This document shows positions 25,205-34,540 of a stretch of DNA of 64,000 nt, piece after piece. How positions within the stretch are numbered: position 1 is the first letter of the stretch; each line of letters begins with the position of its first letter. Source of the stretch: Flavobacterium sp. 245 (GTDB lineage: Bacteria > Bacteroidota > Bacteroidia > Flavobacteriales > Flavobacteriaceae). Location of the stretch: NCBI RefSeq assembly GCF_004362055.1, contig NZ_SNXB01000008.1, forward strand, positions 177,111 through 241,110. Reading direction: 5' to 3'. Below the pieces are notes generated by a model that was given only the letters and a program-made list of their open reading frames with translations, did not search any database and had not been told where the DNA came from. The position numbers were made by a program, and so were the translations under genes.

Positions 25205-25886
25205 GCTTCCTGGATTAACGTACCTAAAAATGCTTTGCGAACAGATTCCGGAAGTTGAAATTGTAAAAACATTTAACAATCCAGAGAAACTTTTGGCTGA
25301 TGCTCCTAATCTTGATTTTGATTTACTGATTTCAGATATTGAAATGCCAGGAATTGACGGGCTTCATTTGGCCGAAATGCTCCAAAACAAACTTGTTATT
25401 TTTTGTACGGCTTATAAAGAATATGCTGCCGAAGCTTTTAATATTGATGCAGTAGATTATATTACAAAACCAGTAAAATTAGAACGCTTGCAAAAAGCGG
25501 TTTCTAAAGCTGCTGAACGCTTTGCAAAACCTAATGCTGGGAAAAAATTCATTCAGCTAAATACTGACAAAGGAAAAATACTGCTTTATTTTAATCAGAT
25601 TCAGTATATAAAAACGGCAAATAGTGACAGCCGTGACAAAACAGTTTTATTGATGGATGGCAGTTTTCTGAATTTAAAAAACATAAAATTCGATACACTT
25701 TTAAAAGAATTGCCTGAAGCTGATTTTTGCCGAATTAATAAAAAAGAAATTGTTGCCGTAAAAGCAATAAAATTCTTTAATCACAACGAAATTGTACTCC
25801 ATCATCTGGAAGAAAACCATAAAAATGCAAGCTTGATTTTAAGCGAAACTTACCGTTCTGACTTTTTGAAAAAGGTGAAATTATAA
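25167..25886 (+). CDS. LytTR-family response regulator
   Basis: The 239-aa protein has a receiver domain (acidic pair DDE at 11-13, phosphoacceptor D57 in ISDIEMPG) and a C-terminal LytTR DNA-binding domain (about 135-239). No in-frame ATG precedes the receiver core; the best start is TTG 25167 (MDTKLKCLLLDDE), with TTG 25158 or a CTG at 25179 as alternatives. It overlaps the kinase gene by 38 bp, so translation is probably coupled to the kinase. The target genes are unknown; the antiporter 112 bp downstream is one candidate. Confidence 0.85.
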   Translation: MDTKLKCLLLDDELPGLTYLKMLCEQIPEVEIVKTFNNPEKLLADAPNLDFDLLISDIEMPGIDGLHLAEMLQNKLVIFCTAYKEYAAEAFNIDAVDYITKPVKLERLQKAVSKAAERFAKPNAGKKFIQLNTDKGKILLYFNQIQYIKTANSDSRDKTVLLMDGSFLNLKNIKFDTLLKELPEADFCRINKKEIVAVKAIKFFNHNEIVLHHLEENHKNASLILSETYRSDFLKKVKL

Positions 25887-25998
25887 CTTATTACAAAGTT
25901 TTACAGACTTATTACATAGATTTAAAATTAGCCACAGAATTGCTTTTTCACGTAAAATTGACTTCTGATATTTGTTCCATAATTTTAAAAAATGGCTT

Positions 25999-28269
25999 AT
26001 GAATAACTTTAAAAACTCCTTATTTTACATTACAGTTATTGGCGGTTTTACTACTTTGATTTATTGGATAATTTCACAAGGTTCATCTCTTGAAGCGGGC
26101 CGAAATGTGTTAGCTAAAAATGTTGAAAGTAATCATTGGAATGATTTTCTGCATTCAATGGTCGAAAACCTTCAACATCCCCTTGCTATATTATTAGCGC
26201 AGATTGTAACCATTATTTTAGTGGCACGTTTGTTCGGGTGGTTTTTTAGAAAAATCGGACAGCCATCTGTAATTGGTGAAATGATTGCCGGGATTGTTTT
26301 AGGGCCTTCTTTGGTAGGAATGTATTTTCCGGAGTTTTCAGCAGCTTTATTTCCAAAAGAATCTTTAGGAAATCTTCAGTTTTTAAGCCAGATTGGTTTG
26401 ATCCTTTTCATGTTTGTTATCGGAATGGAATTAGATTTAAAAGTCTTGAAGAATAAAGCGCACGATGCAGTGGTGATTAGTCACGCAAGTATTGTTATTC
26501 CGTTTGCTTTAGGATTGACTCTCGCTTATTTTATTTATGGAACTTTTGCTCCTCAAGGAGTTGCGTTTTCTTCGTTCGGATTATTTATGGGAATTGCTAT
26601 GAGTATTACAGCGTTTCCGGTTTTGGCGAGAATAGTGCAGGAGCGAGGTCTTCAAAAAACTAAATTAGGAACGATTGCTATTACTTGTGCTGCTGCAGAC
26701 GATATTACAGCTTGGTGTATTTTGGCAGTTGTTATTGCTATTGTGAAAGCAGGTTCATTAACAAGTTCTCTTTATGTAATTGGTCTGGCAATTTTATATG
26801 TGATTATCATGCTGAAAATTGTTCGCCCTTTCTTAAAGCGTGTTGGTGATTTAAATTCAACTCGCGAAAGTTTGAATAAACCAGTTGTTGCTATTTTCTT
26901 TTTGACGCTTTTATTTTCTGCATATGTTGCCGAATTAATTGGAATTCATGCTTTATTCGGTGCTTTTTTAGCTGGAGCGATTATGCCCGAAAACAATAAA
27001 TTCAGAAATATTTTTATTGAAAAAGTGGAAGATGTTTCGATAATTGTTCTTCTTCCGTTGTTTTTTGTATTTACTGGTTTGCGTACGCAAATTGGATTAT
27101 TGAACGATCCAGCTTTATGGCAAATTACTGGTATTATTATCGTAGTAGCAGTTGTTGGTAAATTTTTCGGAAGTGCTTTGGCAGCAAAATTCGTTGGGCA
27201 AAACTGGAAGGATAGCTTGGCAATTGGAGCTTTGATGAATACCCGCGGCTTAATGGAATTGGTCGTTTTAAATATTGGTTATGATTTAGGAGTGTTGTCT
27301 ACAGAAATTTTCACAATGATGGTAATCATGGCTCTCGTTACAACTTTTATGACCGGGCCGGCTTTAGATTTTATAAATTTTGTTTTTAAAGATAAAGCGA
27401 CAGCAGTTCCAGAAGAAATTGGAACCAAAAGCAAATACAAGATTCTGCTTTCGTTTGCAACTCCTGAAAGAGGGAAAAAATTACTGAAGATCGCAAACAG
27501 TTTAGTGAAAAAACAAGGAGATAACTCGATTGTAACGGCAATGCATTTGTCATTAAGTACAGAAATACATTCCTTTGATGTTAAAGATCACGAGCGCAAA
27601 ATGTTAGCGCCTATTGTCGAAGAGTCAAAACAGCTCAATCAAAATATGTTGAGTATTTTTAAAGTAACAAATGATATTGATTCAGATATTATAGATACTG
27701 CAAATCAAGGTGAATATGATTTATTGCTGGTAGGATTAGGCCAGTCTATTTTTGACGGAACGCTACTTGGAAAAATTCTTGGTTTTACAACCCGAATTGT
27801 AAATCCAGATCGTTTGATTGATAAGTTTACAGGAAAAGAAGGTTTGTTTGAAAATTCTCCTTTTGATGAAAGAACGCGTCATATTATTGCTAAAAGTAAA
27901 ATGCCGGTCGGGATTTTTATCGACAAAGATTTAGAAGAAGTAGATCAGGTTTTTATGCCGGTTTTCAGTAAAGAAGATGCTTATTTAATTGAATATGCTA
28001 AAAAACTGATTAACAATAACGGTTCTCAAATTACAGTTTTAGACGCGAGTGGCGAAGTAAAAAATACCCGCGATATTCAAGAAACGATTCGTTCTATCGA
28101 ACAGATTGCGCCAAATCATATTATGATTATGCATGACAGAACCATTAAGAAAGAGTTTTTGGAAACTCAAAACTTAATGATTATAAGTTTAGACAGCTGG
28201 AAAAAATTGATCGAATCTCAAAGCACTTGGCTGAATAATACGCCGTCTGTTTTGATTTTGAAGCCATAA
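25999..28269 (+). CDS. CPA2 cation/proton antiporter with cytoplasmic domain
   Basis: The 756-aa protein has one N-terminal helix, then a 12-13-helix Na+/H+ exchanger domain (about 60-425) with GQPSVIGEMIAGIVLGPS at its start and the ion-binding acidic pair in AAADDITAWC. A soluble C-terminal half (about 450-756) looks like two universal-stress-protein-like units and could sense nucleotides. ATG 25999 (MNNFKNS) is preferred to a TTG 27 bp upstream. It exchanges Na+ or K+ for protons; ion specificity cannot be read here. It lies 112 bp after the LytTR regulator gene. Confidence 0.87.
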   Translation: MNNFKNSLFYITVIGGFTTLIYWIISQGSSLEAGRNVLAKNVESNHWNDFLHSMVENLQHPLAILLAQIVTIILVARLFGWFFRKIGQPSVIGEMIAGIVLGPSLVGMYFPEFSAALFPKESLGNLQFLSQIGLILFMFVIGMELDLKVLKNKAHDAVVISHASIVIPFALGLTLAYFIYGTFAPQGVAFSSFGLFMGIAMSITAFPVLARIVQERGLQKTKLGTIAITCAAADDITAWCILAVVIAIVKAGSLTSSLYVIGLAILYVIIMLKIVRPFLKRVGDLNSTRESLNKPVVAIFFLTLLFSAYVAELIGIHALFGAFLAGAIMPENNKFRNIFIEKVEDVSIIVLLPLFFVFTGLRTQIGLLNDPALWQITGIIIVVAVVGKFFGSALAAKFVGQNWKDSLAIGALMNTRGLMELVVLNIGYDLGVLSTEIFTMMVIMALVTTFMTGPALDFINFVFKDKATAVPEEIGTKSKYKILLSFATPERGKKLLKIANSLVKKQGDNSIVTAMHLSLSTEIHSFDVKDHERKMLAPIVEESKQLNQNMLSIFKVTNDIDSDIIDTANQGEYDLLLVGLGQSIFDGTLLGKILGFTTRIVNPDRLIDKFTGKEGLFENSPFDERTRHIIAKSKMPVGIFIDKDLEEVDQVFMPVFSKEDAYLIEYAKKLINNNGSQITVLDASGEVKNTRDIQETIRSIEQIAPNHIMIMHDRTIKKEFLETQNLMIISLDSWKKLIESQSTWLNNTPSVLILKP

Positions 28270-28289
28270 GAAAATAAATTTCAATTTTT

Positions 28290-28331
28290 AAAATCCCAAA
28301 TTTCAAACATACAATTGAGATTTGGGATTTT
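28290..28331 (+). terminator. Terminator after the antiporter gene
   Basis: AAAATCCCAAAT pairs with ATTTGGGATTTT; the stem extends inward with TTCAA/TTGAG, and a T-rich tail follows. Confidence 0.75.
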
Positions 28332-28366
28332 GTTTTTCTCTTTTTACTATAATTATAAATTGTTTT

Positions 28367-28463
28367 GTCATTCCGAACGAGGAATCCCCGCAAGAGGCCC
28401 GACAAAGATTGGCGATTTTGATTGTAGAGTTTCTTGCGGGGATTCCTCGTTCCTCCGAATGAC
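28367..28463. repeat. Large palindrome (GAGGAATCCCCGCAAGA type)
   Basis: Arms GTCATTCCGAACGAGGAATC.. and ..GATTCCTCGTTCCTCCGAATGAC are near-complementary over about 30 bp each around an AT-rich loop. The gap 28270-28630 otherwise holds only the terminator and RNA-like copy D. Confidence 0.8.
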
Positions 28464-28531
28464 AAACTGAACGTTTTATCGTAATTTGTAATTTAAATAA
28501 TGTGATTTTTTTATAATGATCTTTTGAAAAT

Positions 28532-28615
28532 GAGTGCCCTAGCCCTGATGGAAGCGGCATCCTTTTGTGCCGGGGTTCGGCATAAAAGATACAGCGGACA
28601 GCAGGAAATAGCTTC
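28532..28615 (+). ncRNA. Structured RNA-like element, copy D
   Basis: GAGTGCCCTAGCCCTGAT..GCGGCATCC, hairpin TTTTGTGCCG / CGGCATAAAA, then GATACAGCGGACAGCAGG and GAAATAGCTTC. It shares its flanks with copy C and its core with copies A and B. The change CCCCGAT to CCCTGAT is matched by AGCGGG to AGCAGG, a possible compensatory pair. Confidence 0.5.
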
Positions 28616-28630
28616 TAAAAATATCCTTAA

Positions 28631-31123
28631 TTATAACCCCAAATCCAGAACATAAGAGATCTTAACCGCAATATTATCTTCAAATTTCAGCAATTGATTA
28701 GGTCCGTAGCGATAAAATCCGCCTAAACCAAAACCTTTAAAAATACGGTTTAGTTCAATTCCTGATTCAAAAAAGCCTTTGTCTAAAGTTTTATAAGCCG
28801 GCCCAACGTGCTGTTCTGGTTTTTCCATATTTCCCCAAGCCATTCTCGTTACTAAAACTAAGGAAGGACGAACTTTTTTCATGATTTTAATTCGGTCAAA
28901 ACCATGTTTCACTTGAAAGAAAACATATTGACTGGAGAAAAATTCATTAAAATACATGGTTTCAAAACTGTTTCTTCCGGCAAAAGTAATACGTTGAATA
29001 ATCGTTTCTTTTGTCAAGTTGTTAGGCATGGTGTTGTACAAATGCGTAATTGGCACATCGCCCATTGCATAACCGCCCTGCAACAGTAAACTTGTTTTTT
29101 GTCCGTTTAAATACTTCTTTTCGTACTCTGTTTTGAAATCTATTTTGCTGAATGTAAAATCATTTTCCAGAACATTTGGCAAAGATTGTGTGAATTGAAA
29201 TGTAAATCTAGGAAATTGCTTGTCTGATTCTGTTCTTCCAGTTGGTGTTTGCATAAAATTGCTAAATGGCGCCCAAACAATTGATGCCATTGCAGTCGTC
29301 ATTATATAACTCGAATATAATTGCCCGTTTAGATTATATAGATAATCAAATTTTGGTTCTACATACGTTCTCGCTAATTCAAAAACCGCTTCTGTTTTCG
29401 GAATAATTTTGGTTTGAACATTCGCTTTCCAAGCAATGTATTTGTAAAAAGTACTAATGTTGATTGGTCTTGGATCATAGATTTTAAAAACACGTTTGTC
29501 TACAGCAAAAACCGTACTTGCAATCTCTCGGACATCATCTGTATAAGATCCATTTAGCCAAGTATTAGTGCTTTTATCTAATAAAACTCCAGATCCAATA
29601 CTGTATTTAAAAACTCCGTCTTTTGTTCCATACGCGCCATAGCCTTCAATTCTAAAAAGTTTAGAGAATCTATCATTGGTTACGCCGCCAAGGCCCAAGC
29701 GAAAACCTTCATAATTATTATAACTGATTACCTTTTTTAAATCCAAATCAATTGGTCCAATAGGAAGGTAGCCATTTATGATTTTTCGGCCTAGACCCAA
29801 ACGTTTTTCAATTCTTTTGCTCAGCGACAAACTGTCTATTAATTGATATGTTTTTTGGCCTTTTAAATCTAAGCTTTCCTTTCTGTATTGATTCCAGAAT
29901 TCTTCTGGTTTTTTGTTGGCATCGTCTTTAATTTCAATATAAAGCGATGGGTTTTTTATAGCAGGATTTGTGTTGTAGTGAATGTCAAAATTTTTGCTTT
30001 CAGAAATTAAATAGGTAAAATCAGAAGCTACTTTTTTTCTGCGTTCAAAATTGTCTTCAACATCGCCGTCAAATTGAATTGTGCCTCCTAAAATTTTGAT
30101 GTCGTCATCATTCTTTCCTTTTACAATTTTGAAAGTAGTGTTGCTTTGAAACCAAATTTTTTCCTCTGGTACATATTCAAATTCATGTATACCGCTAATA
30201 TCTAAAACGGCTTTTATACGCATTACAGCTTTTGCGACAGCAAAATTTTCTTCATCAATATATAAAACGCCTTCTAAAGCATTTGTTTTTCTTTTCTTGT
30301 TTTTAAAGTAGATCATAAAGGTATTTCGGCCTTTAATAGGTACTGTGTCTAAAAGCTTGTAATTGTAATCAGAAAATGCGTTTTCAGCAATTGGGCTTTG
30401 ATGTTTGGTTTCGAATAATTCATACTTTGAATCATAAATCGAAATAGACTGTAGATTGAAAGCAATAATTTCATAAACAGGCTGTTTAAAACCCGCCATT
30501 TTTGTTCCGAGGATAGTTTCCTTTAATTTATTGTTTCCAAATTGGTACTGCGAAACTTTCTCAGTTTGAAACAAATGCTGTTTGCTGATTATTTCTTTGA
30601 ATTTATAATCAGAAGAATCAACATTGATTACTTTTTTATTGAAATCTTTATAAGCGGCAGACGAATCGATTCGGCCATCAATAGAATCTGGATTTGCCGT
30701 AACAATCAGTTTATTATAGGTTTTGTATTCAAAACTGCTTAGCTTTTTCTGCGGATTGTTTTTGTTTTTGTTTGCAATAACTTTTTTAATGATTGTCAAA
30801 GCCGGATTTTCATTTGAAATAACAACTTCTTTTAAATCATCTGTTTTTTGCGAAAGCGAAACTGAATAGAATTTTTTTTTGCTTGTTACTGCAATTATTT
30901 TGGTTTGAAACCCAATGTACGAAACCGCAAAAGTAGTTGTTTTTGAATTGATTTTAAACTCAAATTTTCCGTCAACATCTGTGATTGTATTATTGTTGTC
31001 GGCCGTTGTTATGGTTGCAAACGGAAGGGGTTTGTTGTTTGAATCTGTAACAATTCCGTTTATTTGAAATTGCGCCTGAATAGTAAGCGTAAAAAACAAA
31101 GTCAATAAACAAAATAGCTTCAT
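28631..31123 (-). CDS. DUF5686/carboxypeptidase-regulatory outer-membrane protein
   Basis: The 830-aa protein has a signal peptide (1-17, ending IQAQ), a carboxypeptidase-regulatory-like beta domain (about 20-100, INGIVTDSNNKPLPFATI), and a long region typical of DUF5686, ending in an outer-membrane barrel with alternating strands and a C-terminal hydrophobic residue (YVLDLGL). Proteins of this class are Bacteroidota-specific and lack a TonB plug. Their function is not established; cell-surface remodelling has been suggested for relatives. A bidirectional-looking terminator separates it from frr. Confidence 0.82.
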   Translation of the reverse strand: MKLFCLLTLFFTLTIQAQFQINGIVTDSNNKPLPFATITTADNNNTITDVDGKFEFKINSKTTTFAVSYIGFQTKIIAVTSKKKFYSVSLSQKTDDLKEVVISNENPALTIIKKVIANKNKNNPQKKLSSFEYKTYNKLIVTANPDSIDGRIDSSAAYKDFNKKVINVDSSDYKFKEIISKQHLFQTEKVSQYQFGNNKLKETILGTKMAGFKQPVYEIIAFNLQSISIYDSKYELFETKHQSPIAENAFSDYNYKLLDTVPIKGRNTFMIYFKNKKRKTNALEGVLYIDEENFAVAKAVMRIKAVLDISGIHEFEYVPEEKIWFQSNTTFKIVKGKNDDDIKILGGTIQFDGDVEDNFERRKKVASDFTYLISESKNFDIHYNTNPAIKNPSLYIEIKDDANKKPEEFWNQYRKESLDLKGQKTYQLIDSLSLSKRIEKRLGLGRKIINGYLPIGPIDLDLKKVISYNNYEGFRLGLGGVTNDRFSKLFRIEGYGAYGTKDGVFKYSIGSGVLLDKSTNTWLNGSYTDDVREIASTVFAVDKRVFKIYDPRPINISTFYKYIAWKANVQTKIIPKTEAVFELARTYVEPKFDYLYNLNGQLYSSYIMTTAMASIVWAPFSNFMQTPTGRTESDKQFPRFTFQFTQSLPNVLENDFTFSKIDFKTEYEKKYLNGQKTSLLLQGGYAMGDVPITHLYNTMPNNLTKETIIQRITFAGRNSFETMYFNEFFSSQYVFFQVKHGFDRIKIMKKVRPSLVLVTRMAWGNMEKPEQHVGPAYKTLDKGFFESGIELNRIFKGFGLGGFYRYGPNQLLKFEDNIAVKISYVLDLGL

Positions 31124-31183
31124 ACAGAATGGTATAGTTTCAAAAACGAAAAGAATCTTAATTTGGTATGCAAAAATAAGAAT

Positions 31184-31225
31184 AAAAAAATCCGTTTGGC
31201 AAAATTACACCAAACGGATTTTTTT
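31184..31225 (-). terminator. Terminator of frr
   Basis: AAAAAAATCCGTTTGG / CCAAACGGATTTTTTT is a perfect 16-bp stem with a 10-nt loop; it ends in T-runs on both strands, so it could work in both directions. Confidence 0.85.
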
Positions 31226-31243
31226 ATTTTGTGTTATATCGAA

Positions 31244-31807
31244 TTACACTTTCATGATTTCGGCTTCTTTTGCAGCCAATAACTCATCAATTTTTTTAGT
31301 GAAAGCATTTGTTAAGTTTTGAACCTCTTCTTCAGCAGATTTGCAGATGTCTTCAGAAGTTCCTTCTTTCTCTAATTTTTTGATGTCAGTGTTAGCATCT
31401 TTGCGAGAATTACGGATACCAATTTTAGCATCTTCAGCCTCAGATTTTGCTTGTTTTGCTAAATCACGACGGCGTTCTTCTGTTAAAGGCGGAACGCTGA
31501 TGATAATTACATCACCATTATTCATTGGGTTAAAACCAATATTAGCAATCATAATTGCTTTTTCAATTGCTTGCAACATGTTTTTTTCAAAAGGTTGCAA
31601 AGTAATTGTTCTCGCATCAGGAACACTGATTTTTGATACTTGCGAAAGTGGTGTTGCAGCACCATAGTAATCAACAAAAACACCTCCAAGCATTGCTGGA
31701 GAAGCTTTTCCTGCGCGAATATTTAGAAATTCTTTTTCTAAGTGCGCAATCGAACCATTCATTGACTCTTCAGTACTTTCTAATATGAAATCTATTTCTT
31801 CACTCAT
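31244..31807 (-). CDS. frr: Ribosome recycling factor
   Basis: The 187-aa protein matches the RRF family in length and motifs: LEKEFLNIRAGKASPAML near the N-terminus, DARTITLQPFEKNMLQAIEKAI, and PPLTEERRRDLAKQAK. RRF splits the post-termination ribosome with EF-G. It follows pyrH on the same strand with a 149-bp gap, the common pyrH-frr order. The gap contains TTTTTAGA octamer repeats. Confidence 0.97.
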   Translation of the reverse strand: MSEEIDFILESTEESMNGSIAHLEKEFLNIRAGKASPAMLGGVFVDYYGAATPLSQVSKISVPDARTITLQPFEKNMLQAIEKAIMIANIGFNPMNNGDVIIISVPPLTEERRRDLAKQAKSEAEDAKIGIRNSRKDANTDIKKLEKEGTSEDICKSAEEEVQNLTNAFTKKIDELLAAKEAEIMKV

Positions 31808-31956
31808 TTTTTTAGATTTTTAGATTTTTAGACGATCAGATTTTTAGATTCTAAAAATAAATTCGGCTAATTTGCTAACTGATATAATTTTATTTTTTTT
31901 TGATTGCCAAAATTTTAGAGAGTGTAATAATCTAAAATTCTAACAATCTAAGTAGT

Positions 31957-32664
31957 CTAAATATTTACGACAGTTCCGATGTTTTCGCCTGCGCAGATTT
32001 TCAAAAGGTTTCCAATTTTGTTCATATCAAAAACAACGATTGGCAATTTGTTTTCCTGGCTTAGGGTAAACGCAGTCGTATCCATTACATTTAATCCTTT
32101 TTTAAGAACATCATCAAAAGAGATGAAGTCAAATTTTACCGCCGAAGCATTTTTCTCTGGATCAGAATCATAAACTCCGTCAACTCGTGTTCCTTTCAGG
32201 ATAACATCAGCATTGATTTCGATTCCTCTTAAAACTGCAGCAGTATCGGTTGTAAAATATGGATTTCCGGTTCCTGCACCAAAAATTACAATTCTTCCTT
32301 TTTCAAGATGACGGTCAGCTCTTCTTTTAATATATGGTTCTGCAATAGATTCCATTTTTAAAGCAGTCTGTAAACGCGTTTTCATTCCTTTGTCTTCAAG
32401 TGCGCCTTGCAAAGCCATTCCGTTAATAACAGTAGCAAGCATTCCCATATAATCACCTTGCACTCTGTCCATTCCAGCGCTGGCACCAGCAACGCCTCTA
32501 AAAATATTTCCTCCTCCAATTACAATAGCGATTTCTACACCCTTACTGTGGATTTGCTTAATTTCATCTGCATACTCGGCTAATCTTTTTGGGTCAATAC
32601 CGTATTGTAAATCACCCATTAAGGCCTCGCCGCTAAGTTTAAGAAGAATTCTTTTATATTTCAT
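31957..32664 (-). CDS. pyrH: UMP kinase
   Basis: The 235-aa amino-acid-kinase-fold enzyme phosphorylates UMP to UDP. KLSGEALMG is the phosphate-binding N-terminal motif, VIGGGNIFRG follows, and GTGNPYFTTDTAAVLR is the UMP-binding block. Length fits bacterial PyrH. The downstream partner is frr. A TATATTTG promoter element lies 22 bp upstream of the ATG. Confidence 0.97.
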   Translation of the reverse strand: MKYKRILLKLSGEALMGDLQYGIDPKRLAEYADEIKQIHSKGVEIAIVIGGGNIFRGVAGASAGMDRVQGDYMGMLATVINGMALQGALEDKGMKTRLQTALKMESIAEPYIKRRADRHLEKGRIVIFGAGTGNPYFTTDTAAVLRGIEINADVILKGTRVDGVYDSDPEKNASAVKFDFISFDDVLKKGLNVMDTTAFTLSQENKLPIVVFDMNKIGNLLKICAGENIGTVVNI

Positions 32665-32686
32665 GTTTGTGTTGCGTTAATTTGTG

Positions 32687-32694
32687 CAAATATA
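32687..32694 (-). promoter_or_regulatory. TAnnTTTG -7 element of pyrH (TATATTTG)
   Basis: A consensus match followed by GCA, 22 bp before the ATG. Confidence 0.65.
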
Positions 32695-32853
32695 GACATA
32701 TTCTGATTTTTAAAAATAATGTTTACAAAAAAATAATTGTGCTTTGAATTTAAATTTATGAAGAATTTTTGCGGTTTTTTATCTCAAAAGTGATAAAAGT
32801 CAGTTATCAATCTTCAGAAATCCGTAAATTTATGCTAAGCAAAATAAATATTT

Positions 32854-33471
32854 ATGAAAAGTATCGTAGCTAAAGCATTATTTAACAGTCATTCTTACGC
32901 TGAATATCGAAAATTAGTAACCGATTTATTATCAGAAGGGAAGTCAACCGGAAATGAGCAGTCTGATAGTTTGACTAATTATACGAAATTGAATGAGGCA
33001 AGAATGAACAGGCTGGAAAAGACAATTCAGGTTTCTGAAAATTTAGTTTCAAAACTGCGGGATTTGAATAACCATTATATCTGGCTGGTAATTTCGGAAG
33101 GCTGGTGTGGAGATGCTGCGCAAATTTTGCCAATTTTAAATAAAATGGCTCACGAATCTGATAAAAAAATTGATCTCCGAATTGTGTTTCGCGATGAAAA
33201 CGACGAATTAATGAGTCATTATTTAACAAATGGTGGAAGAGCAATTCCAAAAGTAATCGTAATTTGTAAAGAAGCCGGAATTGTCCGCACACATTGGGGA
33301 CCAAGACCAAAAGGTGCTACGGAATTAATGGAAAAGCACAAAAAAGAAGTTGGGCCAATTAATGAAAAAATAAAAACGGATCTTCAATTGTGGTATCTAG
33401 CAGATAAAGGGATTTCAGTACAGGAGGAACTGGTTGAAATCATGGAAAACATTAAATACAACCGTTTATAA
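32854..33471 (+). CDS. Thioredoxin-like protein with a single active-site cysteine
   Basis: The 205-aa protein has an extended helical N-terminus (about 1-70) and a thioredoxin fold (about 70-205). The usual CxxC is replaced by WCGDA (C85), with a cis-Pro loop in GGRAIPKVIV. A single cysteine in CxxD form would prevent normal disulfide exchange, so a redox-sensing, glutathionylation-like or peroxidase role is possible. There is no signal peptide, so it is cytoplasmic. The family is known in Bacteroidota but its function is not. Confidence 0.78.
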   Translation: MKSIVAKALFNSHSYAEYRKLVTDLLSEGKSTGNEQSDSLTNYTKLNEARMNRLEKTIQVSENLVSKLRDLNNHYIWLVISEGWCGDAAQILPILNKMAHESDKKIDLRIVFRDENDELMSHYLTNGGRAIPKVIVICKEAGIVRTHWGPRPKGATELMEKHKKEVGPINEKIKTDLQLWYLADKGISVQEELVEIMENIKYNRL

Positions 33472-33681
33472 TAACTGCTTTTTTGAGAAAGTAATCTATA
33501 AAATAATTGTTGATAACGTGTTGATAATAAACCAAATAAGATGTTAAATAATGCGTCTTAAATTTTTATTTCATTTAAAATTTTGTAACTTAGTAATGTT
33601 GTCCCACTTCTATTATTAATTTTCTGACTTACTCTTTTTATTGGTGTTTATTTAATGTCTAACAATTAAAAATGCACTATC

Positions 33682-33759
33682 ATGATGAAGTTATTCGACA
33701 AATTTTACGATTTTATTTCAGGTTTATTGTTTGGAGGGAAAAATATGACGCACTATTAA
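33682..33759 (+). CDS. Candidate 25-aa microprotein
   Basis: A 25-codon ORF (starting MMKLFDKFYDFI, ending GGKNMTHY) sits alone in the 373-bp gap between the thioredoxin-like gene and truB. The first 17 residues could form an amphipathic helix. A perfect 9-bp stem and T-run (33803) lies 44 bp after its stop. A weak promoter-like TAATGTTG lies about 80 bp upstream. The rest of the gap is AT-rich and empty. Coding status is uncertain. Confidence 0.35.
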   Translation: MMKLFDKFYDFISGLLFGGKNMTHY

Positions 33760-33802
33760 TCTCAAAAAACAAATAGGGAAAACAAAATTATTCTAGAAGT
33801 TG

Positions 33803-33840
33803 GCACATTACTATCGCCTCATTCCGTAATGTGCTATTTT
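33803..33840. terminator. Terminator between the micro-ORF and truB
   Basis: GCACATTAC / GTAATGTGC is a perfect 9-bp stem with a 14-nt loop; a T-rich tail follows on the plus strand. It would end a plus-strand transcript through 33682-33759 and may also serve truB. Confidence 0.7.
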
Positions 33841-33844
33841 ATTT

Positions 33845-34540
33845 TTATTCCAATTTGAGGCTTTCTTCAAACAAAGTAATGTCAATTGCATCTTTTACAT
33901 CGTAATCACCAATTTTAGTTCGGCGTAAAACGGTTAAATGTGAACCTGAATTCATTGCTTTTCCAAAATCAAAAGCGAGGGAACGAATATATGTTCCTTT
34001 AGAGCAAACCACTCTAAAATCAACTTCAGGCAAAGCAATGCGAGTAATTTCAAATTCGTGTATTGTTGTTTTTCTGCTGGCAATTTCTACCGTTTCTCCA
34101 GCGCGTGCGTGCTCATATAAGCGAACTCCGTCTTTTTTAATAGCTGAAAAAATAGGCGGTTTTTGGTCTATTTCGCCTAAAAATTGTTTTACGGTTTCAT
34201 GAATCAAAGCTTCGTCAATATGTGACGTTGAAAAAGTCTGATCGATTTCTGTCTCTAAATCATATGATGGAGTAGTAGCTCCAATATAAAATGTTCCCGT
34301 ATATTCTTTTGCCTGACCCTGAAGTTCAGAAATTCTTTTGGTAAATTTTCCGGTACAGATTAATAGTAAACCTGTCGCTAAAGGGTCTAAAGTTCCAGCG
34401 TGGCCGATTTTAAACTTTTTTGGAAGCCCAACTTTATTAATTAAAAGATATTTTAATTTATTGACAGCTTGAAACGAACTCCATTTTAAAGGTTTGTCTA
34501 TCAGTAAAACTTGTCCGTTTAAATATTCTTCAGGTGTCAT
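33845..34540 (-). CDS. truB: tRNA pseudouridine(55) synthase
   Basis: The 231-aa protein carries the catalytic aspartate in GHAGTLDPLATGLLL and the TruB blocks LLIDKPLKWSSFQAVN, KEYTGTFYIGATTPSYDLETE and CSKGTYIRSLAFDFG. It makes pseudouridine 55 in the T loop of tRNAs. The PUA domain is short or absent, as is common for this phylum. The ATG overlaps the uppP stop by one base; it is the last gene of the ftsX-DUF3098-uppP-truB run. Confidence 0.96.
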   Translation of the reverse strand: MTPEEYLNGQVLLIDKPLKWSSFQAVNKLKYLLINKVGLPKKFKIGHAGTLDPLATGLLLICTGKFTKRISELQGQAKEYTGTFYIGATTPSYDLETEIDQTFSTSHIDEALIHETVKQFLGEIDQKPPIFSAIKKDGVRLYEHARAGETVEIASRKTTIHEFEITRIALPEVDFRVVCSKGTYIRSLAFDFGKAMNSGSHLTVLRRTKIGDYDVKDAIDITLFEESLKLE

